A stretch of DNA of 12,258 nt from an uncultured Actinomycetes bacterium. Its GTDB lineage: Bacteria; Actinomycetota; Thermoleophilia; Solirubrobacterales; 70-9. This document shows positions 6,038 through 12,231 of this stretch, piece by piece. Made by a program: the position numbers and the translations under genes. The stretch is taken from positions 1 through 12,258 of the forward strand of contig CALCIA010000183.1 of assembly GCA_937907435.1 (NCBI GenBank), given 5' to 3'. Within the stretch, counting starts at the first letter, position 1. The number at the start of each line of letters is the position of its first letter. A model generated the notes under the pieces. It was given only the letters and a program-made list of their open reading frames with translations. It searched no databases and was not told where the DNA came from.

Positions 6038-7309
6038 TCACAGCGCCAGCCCGACCGGCTCCTCCAGCAGTCCCCTCACCGCGGCCAGGAACCCCGCCCC
6101 CTCGGCGCCGTAGAGGATCCGGTGGTCGCAGGAGAGGGTGATCTCCATGACCCTGCCGGGGACGATCTCGCCGTCCCTCACCACGGGCCGCTCGGCGATC
6201 TCCCCGACGGCGAGGATCGCGGCCTGGGGGGAGTTGACGATCGCGCCGAAGCCCCTGACCCCGAACATGCCGAGGTTGGAGACGGTGAAGGTGGCGCCGG
6301 AGAGCTCGGGCGGGGTGACCGAGCCGTCGCGGACCTTGGCGGCCAGGGCGCGGGCCTCGGCGGCGATCTCCCGCAGGCCCTTGCGGTCGGCGTCGAAGAC
6401 GGTCGGCACCACAAGGGCGCCCTCGGCGGCCACGGCGATGCCGACGTTGACCCGCGAGTGGAGCTCGATGTGGCCGTCCTTGTAGGAGCCGTTGGCGCGG
6501 GGGAAGCGCCGCAGGGCGATCGCGCAGGCCTTCACCACCATGTCGTTGAAGGAGGGGACGGCCTCCCCCTCGGCCGAGATCTCCTTGATCCGGGCGCGGG
6601 CGGCGACCGCGGCGGTCATGTCGACCTCGGCGGTGAGGTAGAAGTGCGGCGCCGTCGCCTTCGACTCCGCCATGCGGCGGGCGACGACCTGCTGGAGCCT
6701 GGTGAGCTCGACCACCTCGACCGTGCCCTTGGCGGTCTCGGGGTGAGCCGCGGAGGTGGGGGCCTCGGCCGGCTGTTCCTTCTGCCGGACAGGTCGGGAA
6801 AAGGAACGGCTCGGCGAAGGGGGTGCGGACTCGACGTCCTTCTTCACGATGCGGCCGCCGGGGCCGGAGCCGGTGACGGTGGCCAGGTCGACGCCCCGCT
6901 CCGAGGCGACGCGCCGCGCCAGCGGCGAGGCCTTGACCCGGCCCGGACCCGTGCCGTCCGCCGCAGGCGCCGGCGCCGCGGGTGGCACGGTAGGGGGGAC
7001 CGTCGCCGAGGAAGCTTCAGCTACCGGAGGGGGTGGTGGGTCCCCTGCCGTGACAGGACCCGCGGCCTGCGGGTCCCCGACCCTTGCGATGACCGCACCG
7101 ACAGGAGCACTCTCGTTCTCGCCGACGAGGATCTCCAGCAGGGTCCCGGCGACGTCGGCCTCGTAGCCCATGTTGGCCTTGTCGGTCTCGATCTCGACGA
7201 TCTCCTCGCCGAGGGCGACCTCCTCGCCGACCTGCTTGCGCCAGGCCAGCACCGTGCCCTCCTCCATCGAGTCGGAGAGGCGGGGCATGGTCACGTCGTC
7301 GACACTCAC
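6038..7309 (-). CDS. 2-oxo acid dehydrogenase E2 (dihydrolipoamide acyltransferase)
   Basis: A 423-residue E2 subunit that carries the acyl group from E1 on a swinging lipoyl arm and hands it to CoA. Domain order is complete: a lipoyl domain (about 4-78) with the lipoylated lysine K44 in ETDKA; a Pro/Ala linker (80-125); a peripheral-subunit-binding domain (KASPLARRVASERGV ... GPGGRIVKKDV, 126-159); a second linker; and the catalytic domain (about 197-423). The catalytic signature is D395-H-R-I-L-Y-G-A with His396. The usual DHRxxDG Asp is Tyr400 here, a variant I recall from plastid-type and cyanobacterial E2 proteins. Translation starts at a GTG (7309) overlapping the stop of the muconolactone-isomerase-like gene as GTGA, so the two are coupled. 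Together with E1-alpha and E1-beta it forms a pyruvate- or acetoin-type complex. No E3 gene is present in the window. Confidence 0.93.
   Translation of the reverse strand: MSVDDVTMPRLSDSMEEGTVLAWRKQVGEEVALGEEIVEIETDKANMGYEADVAGTLLEILVGENESAPVGAVIARVGDPQAAGPVTAGDPPPPPVAEASSATVPPTVPPAAPAPAADGTGPGRVKASPLARRVASERGVDLATVTGSGPGGRIVKKDVESAPPSPSRSFSRPVRQKEQPAEAPTSAAHPETAKGTVEVVELTRLQQVVARRMAESKATAPHFYLTAEVDMTAAVAARARIKEISAEGEAVPSFNDMVVKACAIALRRFPRANGSYKDGHIELHSRVNVGIAVAAEGALVVPTVFDADRKGLREIAAEARALAAKVRDGSVTPPELSGATFTVSNLGMFGVRGFGAIVNSPQAAILAVGEIAERPVVRDGEIVPGRVMEITLSCDHRILYGAEGAGFLAAVRGLLEEPVGLAL
7056..7076. repeat. Hairpin-forming palindrome in the E2 linker
   Basis: GGACCCGC (7056-7063) and GCGGGTCC (7069-7076) form a perfect 8-bp stem with a 5-base loop inside the coding sequence for the flexible E2 linker. 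A further GGGTCC lies just to the left (7039-7044). It does not break the reading frame. It may simply reflect low-complexity linker sequence. Confidence 0.5.
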
Positions 7310-7617
7310 TTCGTCACCTCGCGTTCGATCGGATGCTCCGCCAGCGGGGTCACCGTGGCCTGAAGGTGTTCGGCCAGCGGCAGGGAGCGGATCGCCTCGT
7401 GGAGCTCGTCCGCGTCGGCCGCCCGCCAGACCCCGACGTTGCGCAGGCCGCCCGGCACCCGCCAGATCGACTCGATGACGCCGGCCCGCCGCAGCTCCAC
7501 CCCGCGCTCGAGCTCCGCCGCCAGCAGGCGCGCCCGCTCAGGGCTGGCCGGATCCCGCAGCGCGGGCGGCAGCTCCACCGTGATCTCCACCAGGAACCGC
7601 ACCGGCCTAGTAGGCAA
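7306..7617 (-). CDS. Muconolactone delta-isomerase-like protein
   Basis: A 103-residue ferredoxin-like (dimeric alpha/beta barrel type) protein. It follows the CatC layout closely: FLVEITVELPP (8-18), an ELERGVELRRAGVI helix (35-48), IWRVPGGLRNVGVW (51-64), DADELHEAIRSLPL (68-81) and VTPLAEHP (89-96). In the beta-ketoadipate pathway CatC shifts the double bond of muconolactone. Here it sits inside a 2-oxo acid dehydrogenase operon, between E1-beta and E2, so another lactone or a ligand-binding role is equally possible. The start is taken as TTG at 7617, which has a GAGG Shine-Dalgarno 6 bases upstream and overlaps the E1-beta end by 11 bases. A GTG at 7602 is the alternative. Its stop overlaps the E2 start. 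Family assignment is good; the actual substrate is unknown. Confidence 0.83.
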   Translation of the reverse strand: MPTRPVRFLVEITVELPPALRDPASPERARLLAAELERGVELRRAGVIESIWRVPGGLRNVGVWRAADADELHEAIRSLPLAEHLQATVTPLAEHPIEREVTK

Positions 7618-8584
7618 GGCTCGCCTCGACCGCCGCGGCGATCTTCTCGGCGTCCGGCAGCCAGGCCGCTTCCAGGGCGCCCGCGTAGGGCACCGGCGTG
7701 TCCGGCGGCACCACCAGGGCGGGCGGCGCGTCCAGCATCTCGAAGCGCTCGGCCGCGATCCGGCTGATCAGCGTCGCGCCCCAGCTCCCGCCGGCGGGCG
7801 CCTCCTGGACCACCACGAGGTGGTTGGTGCGATCGACGCTCGTCGCGATCGTCGCGAAGTCGAAGGGCACCAGCGTGCGCGGGTCGATCAGCTCGACCGC
7901 GATGCCCTTGCCGGCCAGCGCGTCGGCCGCCTCGAGCGCCCGGTGGCGCATCAGCTGCGTGGCGACGACGGTGACGGCGTCGCCCTCGCGCACCACCTCG
8001 GCGCGCCCGAGCTCCACCCGCGCCGGCTCCTCCGGCAGGTCTTCCTTGACGTTGAAGAGGCCTTTGTGCTCGAAGAAGAGGACCGGGTCGTCGTCCTCGA
8101 CCGCCGCCCGCATGAGCCCGTAGGCGTCGGCCGGCGTCCCCGGCACCGCGAGCTTCAGCCCCGGGATGTTCAGCAGCCAGTTCTCCGCCGCCTGCGAGTG
8201 CTGGGCGCCGAAGCCCGCGCCGCCGCCGCTCGCCAGGTGGATCGTGACCGGGAGCTTCACCTGGCCGCCGGTCATGTAGCGGTACTTGGCGAGCTGGTTG
8301 GCGATCTGGTCGAAGGCGACGCCGACGAAGTCGGCGAACATGATCTCGGCCAGCGGCCGCAGCCCTTTCATCGCCGCGCCGATCGCCAGGCCGACGATCG
8401 CCTGCTCGGAGATCGGCGTGTCGAGGACGCGCCGCTCGCCGAAGCGCTCCTGGATGCCGACGCTGGTCTTGAAGGCGCCGCCGGCGGCGCCGACGTCCTC
8501 GCCGAGGAAGAAGACGTCGTCGTCGGCCGCCAGCGCGTCGACGATCGCCTTGTTGATCGCGCCTTTGTAGGTCGTCTCGGTCAT
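7607..8584 (-). CDS. 2-oxo acid dehydrogenase E1 component, beta subunit
   Basis: A 325-residue transketolase-like E1-beta subunit. It pairs with E1-alpha to form the thiamine-diphosphate decarboxylase that reductively acylates the E2 lipoyl group. Visible landmarks are FFLGEDVG (25-32), the segment with the conserved cofactor-activating glutamate VLDTPISE60QAIVGLAIGAA, FADFVGVAFDQIANQLAKYRY (83-103), and GGGAGFGAQHSQ (120-131) with the conserved His129. The C-terminal domain carries the VELIDPRTLVPFD pattern. The ATG at 8584 has GAGGG five bases upstream. A GTG at 8614 overlapping the E1-alpha stop (GTGA) would add 10 residues outside the conserved fold. Pyruvate, acetoin and branched-chain types cannot be separated with certainty. 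Confidence 0.94.
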   Translation of the reverse strand: MTETTYKGAINKAIVDALAADDDVFFLGEDVGAAGGAFKTSVGIQERFGERRVLDTPISEQAIVGLAIGAAMKGLRPLAEIMFADFVGVAFDQIANQLAKYRYMTGGQVKLPVTIHLASGGGAGFGAQHSQAAENWLLNIPGLKLAVPGTPADAYGLMRAAVEDDDPVLFFEHKGLFNVKEDLPEEPARVELGRAEVVREGDAVTVVATQLMRHRALEAADALAGKGIAVELIDPRTLVPFDFATIATSVDRTNHLVVVQEAPAGGSWGATLISRIAAERFEMLDAPPALVVPPDTPVPYAGALEAAWLPDAEKIAAAVEASLAY

Positions 8585-8610
8585 CGTCGCCGCCCTCGTG
8601 GTCGCCGTGC

Positions 8611-9603
8611 TCACGAGGCCACCCAGACGTCCTCGAGGAGTGCCGCGGGCTCCGGTTCGGGCCAGGCGAGCGCCCGCTCGAGCGCCTCCCCCACCGCCTC
8701 CCGCGCCGCCGCCTCGGCGGCGTCGATCTCCGCCTGCTCGACCCCCGCCTCGGCGAGCCACTTGCCGTGCAGCAGGATCGGGTCGCGGGCCAGCCATTCC
8801 TCCAGCTCGCCCTCCGGGCGGTACTTCGCCGGGTCGGTCCGCGAGTGGCCCTTCTGGCGGTAGGTCATCGCCTCGATCAGGGTCGGCCCCTCCCCCGCCC
8901 GCGCCCGCTCGACCGCCGCGGCGACGGCCTCGCGCACCTCCAGCACCCGGTTGCCGTCGATCCGCTCGCCCGGCATCCCGTAGGCGGCGGCCCGGTCGGC
9001 GAGCCGCTCGATCGGCGTCGTCGTCGCCAGCGGCGAGTACTCGCCGTAGAGGTTGTTTTCGCAGACGAAGACGACCGGCAGCTTCCAGATCGACGCCAGG
9101 TTCAGCGACTCGTGGAAGGCGCCGATGTTGGTCGAGCCGTCGCCGAAGAAGCAAGCGTGGACGGCGCCGGTGCCGCGGTAGCGCGCCTCGAAGGCGGCGC
9201 CGTTGGCGATCGGCAGGTGGGCGCCGACGATCGCGTGCGAGCCGAGCGCGCCGACCCGCAGGTCGGTCAGGTGCATCGAGCCGCCCTTGCCGCCGCAGAG
9301 CCCCGGCGCGCGGCCGAAGACCTCGCCGAAGGACTCGTCGAGCGGCGCGCCCATCGCCAGGGTGGCGCCGTGGCCGCGGTAGGTGCAGGTCATCGAGTCG
9401 CCCTCGCGCAGCGCCCGGCAGGCGCCGACCGAGACCGCCTCCTGGCCCTCGCAGAGGTGGGTCGTCCCACGCACCTCGCCGCGGGCGAAGAGCCGCCCGC
9501 ACTCGTGCTCGAAGAAGCGGATCTCGTGCATCGCGCGCAGCAGCTCGAGCTGCTCGGCGCGCTCCTCGGCGCTCAACTTCGCTGGTCTCGTCCGCTCGTT
9601 CAC
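8611..9603 (-). CDS. 2-oxo acid dehydrogenase E1 component, alpha subunit
   Basis: A 330-residue E1-alpha subunit of the heterotetrameric type. The thiamine-diphosphate motif begins at G154-D-G-S-T-N and ends at C-E-N183-N184, with the usual 28 or so residues between. HLCEGQEAVSVGACRAL (49-65), YRGHGATLAMG (75-85) and GGKGGSMHL (104-112) are typical of pyruvate/acetoin-type alpha subunits, and the phosphorylation-loop-like segment YRQKGHSRTDPAKYR is also present. The GTG at 9603 is chosen for the Shine-Dalgarno AAGGGAG just upstream; in-frame codons further up run through the operators. It is the first gene of a four-gene minus-strand operon (E1-alpha, E1-beta, MIase-like, E2) with overlapping or near-overlapping junctions. 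The promoter faces an enolase-superfamily gene, and two LacI-type operators lie between them. Confidence 0.94.
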   Translation of the reverse strand: MNERTRPAKLSAEERAEQLELLRAMHEIRFFEHECGRLFARGEVRGTTHLCEGQEAVSVGACRALREGDSMTCTYRGHGATLAMGAPLDESFGEVFGRAPGLCGGKGGSMHLTDLRVGALGSHAIVGAHLPIANGAAFEARYRGTGAVHACFFGDGSTNIGAFHESLNLASIWKLPVVFVCENNLYGEYSPLATTTPIERLADRAAAYGMPGERIDGNRVLEVREAVAAAVERARAGEGPTLIEAMTYRQKGHSRTDPAKYRPEGELEEWLARDPILLHGKWLAEAGVEQAEIDAAEAAAREAVGEALERALAWPEPEPAALLEDVWVAS

Positions 9604-9622
9604 CCGTGCTCCCTTAGGTCTC

Positions 9623-9636
9623 GCAATCGTTTCCGG
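9623..9636. promoter_or_regulatory. Second LacI-type operator (imperfect), near E1-alpha start site
   Basis: GCAATCGTTTCCGG matches the stronger operator at 9660-9673 (GGAAACGTTTCCGG) at 12 of 14 bases, including one full CGTTTCC arm around the central CG. Its centre is 37 bp from the other. On the minus strand a TAATCT -10 candidate (9639-9644) would place the E1-alpha start of transcription near 9632, inside this site, so occupancy should block that promoter. Confidence 0.55.
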
Positions 9637-9650
9637 GAAGATTACCAGCC

Positions 9651-9679
9651 TTGTCTTCTGGAAACGTTTCCGGTAAGTT
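9651..9679 (+). promoter_or_regulatory. Promoter of the enolase-superfamily gene with LacI-type operator
   Basis: A -35 candidate TTGTCT (9651-9656) and a -10 candidate TAAGTT (9674-9679) are 17 bases apart. Between them lies the perfect palindrome GGAAACGTTTCC (9660-9671), centred on CG as LacI/GalR-family operators are. Transcription would start near 9686, giving a leader of about 31 bases that holds a strong Shine-Dalgarno sequence. The palindrome also falls in the upstream region of the divergent E1-alpha promoter, so one bound regulator could control both directions. Confidence 0.65.
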
Positions 9680-9702
9680 GTTCGCAACTGTATCGGGACC
9701 CC

Positions 9703-9719
9703 AAGGAGGGAAAAGCATC
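9703..9719 (+). promoter_or_regulatory. Strong Shine-Dalgarno followed by an ATC (candidate start) codon
   Basis: AAGGAGGG at 9703-9710 is the strongest ribosome-binding sequence seen in the window. Six bases later the in-frame codon is ATC (9717-9719). The in-frame TTG codons upstream lie at 9651 (the -35 box) and 9678 (the end of the -10 box), neither of which should be in the mRNA. The first in-frame GTG downstream would cut off the first strand of the enzyme. Confidence 0.6.
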
Positions 9720-10865
9720 GCCAACCAAACGACACCCACGACCTCCCCGGAGCTCGCCCCGCTCGCGATCGAGCGGATCGAGACGGTCCCGATCCGCGTG
9801 CCGCTGGCGCGCGTCTACCGCGGGAGCCACTACCAGATGACCCACCGCTCGACGATCGTCACCCGGGTCTTCACCGACCAGGGCATCGTCGGCGAGGCCT
9901 ACGCCGGGGACGAGGACGCCGGGCTGCTGGAGATCGACCGGATCATCCACGACGAGCTCGCCCCCGTCCTGGCCGGCGAGGACGCCTTCGCGATCGAGCG
10001 CTGCTGGGAGCTGACCCGGCCCGCCACCTTCGACATCCTGCGTGACCGCCGGCTCGCGCTGGTCGCCGCCGCCTGCATCGACAGCGCCCTCTGGGACGCC
10101 GTCGGCAAGGCCCTCGGCCAGCCGCTCTGGCGGCTCTGGGGCGGCTATCGCAACCGCCTGCAGATGACCGCGATCGGCGGCTATTACGACAGCCCGGTCT
10201 CGATCGCCGAGGAGGTCACCGACCTGCGCGAGCGCGGCTTCGCCGGGATCAAGTTCAAGGTCGGTGCCGCCGCCCCCGCCGAGGACGCGCGCCGCGTCCG
10301 CGAGGCGCGCGAGGCCGGCGGCGAGGACTTCGTCCTCTGCGTCGACGGCAACCAGGGGTACACGCGCGAGCAGGCGATCGAGTTCTGCCACCTGGTCGGC
10401 GACCTGAACCTGCGCTGGTTCGAGGAGCCCTGCCGCTGGCACAACGACCGCCGCGCGATGAGCGACGTGCGGGCGATGGGCGGCATCGCGGTCTGCGCCG
10501 GCCAGAGCGAGTACTCCGCCGCCGGATGCCGCGACCTGATGGTCGCCGGGGCGATCGACGTCTGCAACTTCGATGCCTCCTGGTCCGGCGGCCCGACCGA
10601 GTGGCGGCGCGCGGCGGCGATGGCGCCGAGCTTCGACGTCGCGATGGGCCACCACGAGGAGCCGCAGGTCTCCACCCACCTCCTCGCCTCGATCCCGCAC
10701 GGGACCTACGCCGAGACCTTCCACCCGGACCGCGATCCGATCTGGTGGAACCTCGTCGCCAACCGCCCGCCGCTGGTCGACGGCTGGATCGAGCTGCCGG
10801 AGGCGCCCGGCCTCGGCTGGGAGCTGGACCTCGACTACATCGATCGCTTCCGGGTCAAGTCCTAG
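9717..10865 (+). CDS. Enolase-superfamily enzyme, mandelate racemase subgroup (probable acid-sugar dehydratase)
   Basis: A 382-residue TIM-barrel enzyme. Counting from the proposed start, it has the full mandelate-racemase set: the KxK pair K179-F-K181; metal ligands D210 (CVDGNQG), E236 (RWFEEP) and E265 (AGQSE); the Asp-His dyad D286 (NFDAS) and H313 (GHHEEP); and the stabilising E333. The 27- and 20-residue spacings D286-H313-E333 equal those of mandelate racemase. Such enzymes abstract a proton next to a carboxylate, and most bacterial members dehydrate sugar acids to 2-keto-3-deoxy acids. A cycloisomerase is less likely because the His/Asp base is intact. There is no ATG, GTG or TTG at a fitting place. 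The codon 6 bases after the strong Shine-Dalgarno AAGGAGGG (9703-9710) is ATC, in frame 17 residues before the first barrel strand AIERIETVPIRVPL. TTG 9678 is the alternative. It is under LacI-type control. Confidence 0.9.
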   Translation: MANQTTPTTSPELAPLAIERIETVPIRVPLARVYRGSHYQMTHRSTIVTRVFTDQGIVGEAYAGDEDAGLLEIDRIIHDELAPVLAGEDAFAIERCWELTRPATFDILRDRRLALVAAACIDSALWDAVGKALGQPLWRLWGGYRNRLQMTAIGGYYDSPVSIAEEVTDLRERGFAGIKFKVGAAAPAEDARRVREAREAGGEDFVLCVDGNQGYTREQAIEFCHLVGDLNLRWFEEPCRWHNDRRAMSDVRAMGGIAVCAGQSEYSAAGCRDLMVAGAIDVCNFDASWSGGPTEWRRAAAMAPSFDVAMGHHEEPQVSTHLLASIPHGTYAETFHPDRDPIWWNLVANRPPLVDGWIELPEAPGLGWELDLDYIDRFRVKS

Positions 10866-10875
10866 GGCCGTGACC

Positions 10876-10908
10876 GGGAACGTTCCCCACCGGGCACGGC
10901 ACTAGACT
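10876..10908 (+). promoter_or_regulatory. lacI-type promoter with autoregulatory palindrome
   Basis: The perfect palindrome GGGAACGTTCCC (10876-10887) has the same CG-centred core as the operator before the enolase-superfamily gene (GGAAACGTTTCC). Downstream, TAGACT (10903-10908) is a good -10 box, identical to that of the P450 gene. The palindrome lies where the -35 contact would be, so binding would repress transcription. The ATG follows the -10 by only 10 bases, so the mRNA is nearly leaderless. Confidence 0.68.
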
Positions 10909-10918
10909 CGGGCGCAGA

Positions 10919-11932
10919 ATGCCGCGATCCCGGCCCAGCATGCGCGAGGTCGCCGACCGGGCCGGTGTCGCCATGTCGTCGGTGTCCCGCGTCCTGTCCA
11001 AACACCCGGACGTCAGCCCGGCGATGCGCGATCGCGTGCTCGCCGCGGTCGACGAGCTCGGCTACGAGCCGGACATCCTCGCCCAGAGCCTGCGCCGCAA
11101 AGAGACGCGGACGATCGGCTTCGTCGTCGGCGACATCTCCAACCCCCTCTTCGCCCAGATCGCGATGGGGGCCGAGGGGGCGCTGCGCGAGAACGGCTAC
11201 TCGATGCTCCTGACCAACTCCGAGAACGACCCGCGGCTCGACGCCGGGCACGTCTCGCTGCTGCGCCAGCGGCGGGTCGACGGCCTGCTCCTCTCCACCG
11301 CCTCCGAGGACAGCCCGGAGCTCTTCGCGGCGCTCGAGGGCTTCGAAGGGCCGGTCGTCCTGATCGACCGCGACCTGCCCAAGAAGCTCGGCGCGAGCGC
11401 CGTCCTCTCCGACCACCGCAGCGGCATGCGCGACGCGATCGGCCACCTCCTCGACCTCGGCCACCGGCGGATCGGCATGATCATCGGCCAGCCGCTGCGC
11501 TTCTCCCGCGAGCGGCGGATCGGCCTCGAAGAGGCCTACGCGCAGCGCGGCCTCGACGACACCTTCATCGTCCTCGAAGGCCGGCTCAGCCCCGAGCACG
11601 GCCGCTCCGCCACCCGCGAGCTCCTCGCCGCGCCCGAGCCGCCGACCGCGATCGTCACCGGCGGCAACCAGATCCTCCTCGGCGCCCTCGAGGAGATCCA
11701 CGACCGCAACCTCGCCCTCGGCTCCGAGCTCTCGCTGATCAGCTGCGACACCGTCTCCCTCACCGAGCTCCACCAACCCCCGATCGCCGTCGTCCGCCGC
11801 GACCCCCGCGAGATCGGCCGCCGCGCCGGCGGCCTCCTCCTCCGCCACCTCACCGACTCCTCCGCCCCACCCGAGGAGGTCACCCTCCCCACCGAGTTCG
11901 TCGCGCGGGCGAGCTGCGGGCCGCCGAGCTGA
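10919..11932 (+). CDS. LacI/GalR-family transcriptional regulator
   Basis: A 337-residue repressor. The N-terminal helix-turn-helix is at about residues 8-27 (MREVADRAGVAMSSVSRVL), followed by the third helix (RDRVLAAVDELGYEPD, 37-52) and the hinge helix ILAQSLRR (53-60), whose leucine normally inserts into the central CG of the operator. The rest is a periplasmic-binding-protein-like effector domain starting at TIGFVVGDISNPLFAQI. It includes the family patterns GHLLDLGHRRIGMI and AIVTGGNQILLGALEEI. The effector is unknown but is usually a sugar or sugar derivative. It sits 53 bases after the enolase-superfamily gene on the same strand and has its own promoter and palindrome. Similar palindromes in front of the enolase-superfamily gene and the 2-oxo acid dehydrogenase operon make these its likely targets. 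Confidence 0.94.
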   Translation: MPRSRPSMREVADRAGVAMSSVSRVLSKHPDVSPAMRDRVLAAVDELGYEPDILAQSLRRKETRTIGFVVGDISNPLFAQIAMGAEGALRENGYSMLLTNSENDPRLDAGHVSLLRQRRVDGLLLSTASEDSPELFAALEGFEGPVVLIDRDLPKKLGASAVLSDHRSGMRDAIGHLLDLGHRRIGMIIGQPLRFSRERRIGLEEAYAQRGLDDTFIVLEGRLSPEHGRSATRELLAAPEPPTAIVTGGNQILLGALEEIHDRNLALGSELSLISCDTVSLTELHQPPIAVVRRDPREIGRRAGGLLLRHLTDSSAPPEEVTLPTEFVARASCGPPS

Positions 11933-11948
11933 GGGGCGGGGACGGGAG

Positions 11949-12041
11949 GGACGGGGGGCCGCAGGCGGGAGCCCGGAAGGGACGGGAAGCCGCAAGCTGT
12001 CGCCCGGGAGGGTCCAGGCCCCGCAAGCTGTCGCCGGGGGA
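11949..12041. repeat. Three tandem 31-bp repeats
   Basis: Units occupy 11949-11979, 11980-12010 and 12011-12041. Units 1 and 2 agree at 24 of 31 positions. Units 2 and 3 agree at 22 of 31, including the exact 15-mer CCGCAAGCTGTCGCC at 11990-12004 and 12021-12035. The array begins 16 bases after the lacI-type stop codon and ends just before the long hairpin. The period is not a multiple of three, which argues against coding. Confidence 0.75.
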
Positions 12042-12045
12042 AGGC

Positions 12046-12099
12046 CCCGCCCCTCTCGCCACGGCCCGGGCAGGCTGTGGCCGTGGCGAGAGGGGCGGG
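12046..12099. terminator. Perfect 21-bp-stem hairpin, candidate bidirectional terminator
   Basis: Arms at 12046-12066 and 12079-12099 are perfectly complementary over 21 bases with a 12-base loop. The stem is almost pure GC. It lies about 110 bases after the lacI-type gene. No T-run follows on either side, which is common for terminators in very GC-rich actinobacteria but leaves room for another role, such as a repeat element. Confidence 0.55.
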
Positions 12100-12192
12100 T
12101 GCATGGAAGGTGTGGAAGGACCCTCGCGGAAGCGTCACGGGGGTGCGCCGGGTGTGCGCCAGAAGTGCGGCGGGGCCGTCACCGAAGGGCGC

Positions 12193-12208
12193 CGAGGACC
12201 GGTCCTCG
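12193..12208. promoter_or_regulatory. 16-bp perfect palindrome, possible operator
   Basis: CGAGGACCGGTCCTCG is a perfect loop-free palindrome in a non-coding stretch. Its form fits a dimeric regulator's site better than an RNA hairpin. No gene start follows within the window, so any target would lie to the right. Confidence 0.35.
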
Positions 12209-12231
12209 AACGGTCAGGGATCTCCCCGGTT

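Noticed and set aside
6775..6807. Short inverted repeat GTTCCTT/AAGGAAC in the second E2 linker
   Set aside because: Only 7 bp with a 19-base loop inside coding sequence, so chance is a sufficient explanation.
7439..8863. Plus-strand frames opposite the E1-beta and E1-alpha genes
   Set aside because: They mirror the codon pattern of the dehydrogenase genes, have no recognisable fold and start within coding sequence.
9678..9716. TTG at 9678 as start of the enolase-superfamily gene
   Set aside because: It overlaps the proposed -10 box, lacks a good Shine-Dalgarno and would place the strong AAGGAGGG inside the coding region. Kept only as an alternative.
9642..10724. Minus-strand frame opposite the enolase-superfamily gene
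   Set aside because: Antisense shadow. The plus-strand frame contains every expected active-site residue at the right spacing.
11949..12041. CRISPR-like array
   Set aside because: The repeats are directly abutting, only three in number and degenerate, with no unique spacers and no cas genes.
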